Shown one piece after another: positions 63,934 through 64,000 of a DNA stretch of 64,000 bases. Position numbers and translations under genes: made by a program. Numbering within the stretch: position 1 is the first letter of the stretch; every line of letters begins with the position of its first letter. Under the pieces are notes generated by a model. The model was not told the DNA's origin. It worked only from the letters and a program-made list of their open reading frames with translations, and searched no databases. This DNA comes from Rhodosalinus halophilus (GTDB lineage: Bacteria; Pseudomonadota; Alphaproteobacteria; Rhodobacterales; Rhodobacteraceae), in contig NZ_QNTQ01000008.1 in NCBI RefSeq assembly GCF_003298775.1, forward strand, positions 248,001 to 312,000. The letters are read 5' to 3'.

Positions 63934-64000
63934 TGATTGCAGCCCTGATAGGATTGATTTCAGGTCGAGTGGCTGCAAATTTTTGAATATTGAGCTGGGT

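Noticed and set aside
63915-63952. Full OxyR tetramer site in front of the last gene
   Set aside because: One ATAG-N7-CTAT dyad is clear, but the next half-site lies 16 bases away instead of the regular 7-base spacing.

Overview
The window is dense, very GC-rich bacterial chromosome (about 70% G+C by eye, strong G/C at third codon positions). It looks like an alphaproteobacterium of the Rhodobacteraceae/Roseobacter type. Evidence for that: an fdsGBA-fdhD-fdsD formate dehydrogenase operon with an adjacent LysR gene, RTX/Hint proteins of the kind common in roseobacters, a zapA gene paired with a coiled-coil partner as in Caulobacter, a bolA-monothiol glutaredoxin pair, an FnrL-type TTGAT-N4-ATCAA box, and short recurrent intergenic elements with an AAATATCC-CGGGGG core. 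No phage, transposase, CRISPR array or rRNA was seen. One tRNA gene, tRNA-Leu(CAA), is present. The genus assignment is inference.

Layout. 80-7623: an AraC regulator and a peptide-type ABC transporter (Tat-exported binding protein, two permeases, one fused double ATPase). 7657-10230: lytic transglycosylase, ssb, membrane site-2 protease. 10376-16146: aroB-aroK on the minus strand; on the plus strand a small membrane protein, an exported unknown protein, a XerD-type recombinase and a CorC/HlyC-type CBS membrane protein. 16438-21551: a dimethylglycine-dehydrogenase-like FAD/GcvT enzyme, a MobA-like nucleotidyltransferase, then bolA with an unusual membrane-anchored monothiol glutaredoxin, DsbB and a YqaA-type protein. 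21658-25436: tRNA-Leu and a ProXWV-type betaine/choline importer. 26102-29493: an RTX-repeat Hint protein and a shortened Hint paralogue. 29490-35112: zapA with its coiled-coil partner, transketolase, DUF808 protein, GAPDH and a small membrane protein. 35269-36387: coaD and a CBS protein.

36556-42850 is a valine catabolism cluster (methylmalonate-semialdehyde dehydrogenase, isobutyryl-CoA dehydrogenase-like, 3-hydroxyisobutyryl-CoA hydrolase-like, 3-hydroxyisobutyrate dehydrogenase) with a YbdK-type ligase and an unknown protein inserted. 43215-50290 is the NAD-dependent molybdenum formate dehydrogenase operon with a divergent LysR gene and a clear LysR-type operator. 50465-52151 is a sulfide:quinone oxidoreductase-type flavoprotein plus a small membrane protein behind a perfect FNR box. 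52282-57119 holds acyl-CoA-related genes (nitroreductase, CaiB-type transferase/racemase, TIGR03084-like protein, aminoglycoside-phosphotransferase-like protein, enoyl-CoA hydratase). 57116-62949 is a DAB inorganic-carbon accumulation operon: divergent LysR, dabB, dabA and a translationally coupled four-CxxC protein of unknown function. An OxyR-like LysR gene closes the window.

The most unusual points are: the third gene of the DAB operon and the hairpin over the dabB ribosome binding site; a family of nearly perfect intergenic palindromes whose arms vary with compensating changes; a second recurrent intergenic element in four copies; the TM-glutaredoxin fusion next to bolA; a Hint paralogue without its catalytic cysteine; and an OxyR-like regulator without the peroxidatic cysteine.
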